A stretch of 6,428 nucleotides of DNA, from the NCBI GenBank assembly GCA_900752845.1, contig CAADWU010000119.1:1-6428 (forward strand). Direction: 5' to 3'. This DNA comes from Candidatus Gastranaerophilales bacterium. Its GTDB lineage: Bacteria; Cyanobacteriota; Vampirovibrionia; Gastranaerophilales; Gastranaerophilaceae. The notes below the pieces were generated by a model, which was not told where the DNA came from, did no database searches, and was given only the letters and a program-made list of their open reading frames with translations. The translations under genes were made by a program, and so were the position numbers. Of the stretch, positions 4,473 to 6,428 are shown in pieces (the first letter of the stretch is position 1; each line of letters starts with the position of its first letter).

Positions 4473-5765
4473 ATGATTGACAGATATGCTCGTGAAGAAA
4501 TGAAAAAAATCTGGGATTTAAATTCCAAATTCCAATACTATCTTGATGTGGAAATTGCCGTTGCGCAAGCTTATGCAGAACTTGGAGAGTTTCCGGAAAA
4601 TGATATTGAAGAATTACAGAAAAAAGCAAAATTTGACTTAAAAAGAATTGATGAAATCGAAGCAGAAGTCCGACATGACGTAATAGCATTTTTGACCTGC
4701 GTAAACGAAAGTCTTGGCGATTTAGCCAAATATATGCATGTAGGAATGACAAGTTCTGACGTAATTGATACTGCTTTTGCACTTCAAATTCAGGACAGCG
4801 GTAAAATTATAATAAAAGATTTAGACGAAACAATTCAATCTCTAAAAGATTTGGCAAACAAACACAAAAACACCGTATGCATCGGACGTTCACATGGAAT
4901 TCATGCGGAAGTTATGACATTCGGCGTTAAAATATGCAGCTGGATTGACATTCTTGAACGTCAAAGAGCAAACTTCATTCATGCACTGGATGAAATTAAA
5001 GTAGGACAAATATCAGGGCCTGTAGGAACTTACAGCAATATTTCACCTGATGTAGAAAGTGTTACCTGCAAAAATTTGGGGCTGAAACCTGCAAGAATTT
5101 CCACCCAGATTATCGCACGAGATTACCATGCATATTTTATGCAATCACTGGCATTAATTGCAAGTGTGATAGAACAATTTGCAACAGAAATTAGACATCT
5201 GCAAAGAACTGAAGTTTTAGAGGTTGAAGAAGGTTTTGGTAAAAACCAGAAAGGTTCTTCTGCAATGCCTCATAAGAAAAATCCTGTTTTATCAGAAAAT
5301 TTATGCGGCCTTGCACGTGTTGTAAGAGCAAATTCGCTTGTTGCTCTTGAAAACATTGCGCTGTGGCATGAAAGAGATATTTCTCACAGTTCTGCCGAAC
5401 GTATAATTTTTCCTGACAGCTTAACCCTTGTAGATTTTATGCTTAACCGTTTTAATAACGTAGTGCAAAACCTTGTTGTTCATGAAAAAAATATGCTGAA
5501 AAACACTGACAAATTCGGTGGCATAGTTTTCTCCCAAAAGGTTCTTTTAAAACTTATAGAAAAAGGCTTAACACGTGAAGAAGCATACCGTCTTGTACAG
5601 CGCAACGCATTAGATGCTTTCGAAAATGACGGCGACTTCAGGGTTAACCTGTTAAATGACAAAGAAGTCACAAAATTATTAACCCCTGTTGAAATCGACG
5701 AAATTTTTAACAAAAAAGAATTTTTGAAAAATATTAATGAAATATATTCAAGAATATTGGCTTAA
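4473..5765 (+). CDS. purB: adenylosuccinate lyase
   Basis: PurB cleaves fumarate from SAICAR and from adenylosuccinate, serving both de novo purine synthesis and AMP formation; it acts as a cytoplasmic homotetramer of the fumarase/aspartase superfamily. The 430-residue length equals the short bacterial type (about 431 in Bacillus subtilis). The start MIDRYAREEMKKIW fits the family N-terminus. Expected active-site residues are present: His68 (RHDVIAF), His89 with TSSD (93-96), and His141 in GRSHGIHA (138-145). The superfamily signature GSSAMPHKKNP (261-271) carries the catalytic Ser on the mobile loop. There is no Shine-Dalgarno before the ATG, and a -10 box lies 6 nt upstream, suggesting leaderless translation. 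No other pur gene is adjacent, so it is probably monocistronic. Its stop shares the bases TTAA with the stop of the convergent pilin-like gene. Confidence 0.97.
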   Translation: MIDRYAREEMKKIWDLNSKFQYYLDVEIAVAQAYAELGEFPENDIEELQKKAKFDLKRIDEIEAEVRHDVIAFLTCVNESLGDLAKYMHVGMTSSDVIDTAFALQIQDSGKIIIKDLDETIQSLKDLANKHKNTVCIGRSHGIHAEVMTFGVKICSWIDILERQRANFIHALDEIKVGQISGPVGTYSNISPDVESVTCKNLGLKPARISTQIIARDYHAYFMQSLALIASVIEQFATEIRHLQRTEVLEVEEGFGKNQKGSSAMPHKKNPVLSENLCGLARVVRANSLVALENIALWHERDISHSSAERIIFPDSLTLVDFMLNRFNNVVQNLVVHEKNMLKNTDKFGGIVFSQKVLLKLIEKGLTREEAYRLVQRNALDAFENDGDFRVNLLNDKEVTKLLTPVEIDEIFNKKEFLKNINEIYSRILA

Positions 5766-6428
5766 TCCTTACAACTCTTTGCTTTATCCCAGCCCAGTTT
5801 ATCAGGGCAGCGCAGGTAATCAGTGTTTTCATTATATATTACCCACGCAGTATAACCTTCGTTTTTCCCGAAAGAAACAATATCGCCTTGATAACCGAAT
5901 GGCATTACTCTGTTTTTTTCCAAACGAAAAGAAAACATATCTTTACCATCCTGATTAGGTCCTTTAAATCCGTTTATATCAACAAAAACTTTTCCGTAAG
6001 TTTTCCCGCTTTCAATAGCAATTAGCGTTCCGTCAGACAAAATCATCTTGTATGCTCTGCTTGCATCATCAATTCTGTACCAGCTTGTACCATTTAAATA
6101 TTTGTAAACAACGCCGTTAGGAAAACACCCTTTTCCAAAACCACAATTTTTATTGAGTTTCAAATATGGTATCATTTTTTGTGCAATAGCCTCAGCCCCT
6201 TCCGAAGAAAAGTTTTCTCCCAATCCCCATTCGGTAATATCTATATTTTCGGCAGACGAAGACATATAAGCTTGTGATAATACGGAATAAGCTTTTTTTA
6301 AACGGGTAACAGTAACCTTTTCCTGATGATTTTGAATTAAAACAGGCATTGTCATAGCTGCAACAACACCGATAATTCCTAACGTGACTAAAACTTCCGC
6401 CAAGGTAAACGCACTAAAACGGTTATCT
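5762..6428 (-). CDS. type IV pilin-like / type II secretion pseudopilin-like protein (5' end outside window)
   Basis: The frame is open through the right edge, so the first residues are missing; 221 residues are visible. The N-terminal region reads SAFTLAEVLVTLGIIGVV then AAMTMP, the class III prepilin signal: cleavage is expected before Phe, Glu is at mature position 5, and a hydrophobic helix of about 20 residues anchors the protein and packs the filament. Cleavage and N-methylation would need a prepilin peptidase, not seen here. The residue before the cleavage site is Ala rather than the usual Gly. The globular part has four Cys (CGFGKGC, LRCP and KSCK), possible disulfides, and VDINGFKGPNQDGKD, a motif I associate with this pilin-like family in gut Melainabacteria. 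A TTG at 6401-6403 lies inside the signal and is not the start. No pilus assembly genes are in view, so a role in pili, DNA uptake or secretion is not settled. It ends overlapping purB by 4 bp. Confidence 0.9.
   Translation of the reverse strand, partial: DNRFSAFTLAEVLVTLGIIGVVAAMTMPVLIQNHQEKVTVTRLKKAYSVLSQAYMSSSAENIDITEWGLGENFSSEGAEAIAQKMIPYLKLNKNCGFGKGCFPNGVVYKYLNGTSWYRIDDASRAYKMILSDGTLIAIESGKTYGKVFVDINGFKGPNQDGKDMFSFRLEKNRVMPFGYQGDIVSFGKNEGYTAWVIYNENTDYLRCPDKLGWDKAKSCKD

Noticed and set aside
4471..4782. 103-codon minus-strand ORF opposite the start of purB
   Set aside because: Antisense to conserved purB codons, with no ribosome binding site or recognisable protein character.
1..6428. 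Search for tRNA genes, CRISPR repeats, insertion sequences or toxin-antitoxin pairs
   Set aside because: No cloverleaf-like sequence, regularly spaced repeats, transposase motifs or recognisable toxin-antitoxin pair was seen by eye on either strand.

Overview
The window is a compact, AT-rich (roughly one-third GC by eye) stretch of bacterial chromosome using the standard code, with eight protein genes (two cut by the window edges) and no tRNA, rRNA, mobile element or CRISPR array that I can see. The best guess at the organism is a gut-type, anaerobic, non-photosynthetic relative of cyanobacteria (Vampirovibrionia/Melainabacteria, Gastranaerophilales-like). This rests on the pseudopilin N-terminus (FTLAEVLVTLGIIGVV followed by AAMTMP), the NGxKGPNxxGKD motif in the same protein, the [FeFe]-hydrogenase maturase HydF, and Asn-rich small proteins of unknown function. 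It is an inference from remembered protein style, not a database result.

Layout. Positions 1-1260 (+) hold most of mnmE (tRNA U34 modification GTPase), without its first couple of dozen codons. It runs head-on into a small winged-helix-like protein (1267-1590, -). A divergent intergenic region of about 150 bp follows, then an unrecognised 149-residue protein (1745-2194, +). That gene overlaps tail to tail with hydF (2178-3350, -). Upstream of hydF on the same strand is rpsO (3417-3680, -), with a hairpin between them and a second hairpin in the rpsO leader. Next comes an unrecognised helical 161-residue protein (3776-4261, -). A 211-bp divergent intergenic region carries an unexpectedly GC-rich block bounded by perfect 8-bp inverted repeats, followed by the purB promoter. 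purB (4473-5765, +) then overlaps tail to tail with a type IV pilin-like protein (5762-6428, -) that runs off the right edge.

The genes do not form one pathway. mnmE and rpsO serve translation, purB serves purine synthesis, hydF serves hydrogenase assembly (its partners HydE, HydG and HydA are not here), and the pilin-like protein belongs to the cell surface or a secretion system. Three proteins are not recognised beyond fold-level features.

I found no convincing complete new biological system. The points most worth checking are the structured GC-rich block at 4291-4393 and the 30-codon ORF inside it, the purB promoter placed so that the transcript should be leaderless, the hairpin leader of rpsO (S15 mRNAs are often autoregulated), and the repeated absence of space between convergent genes.
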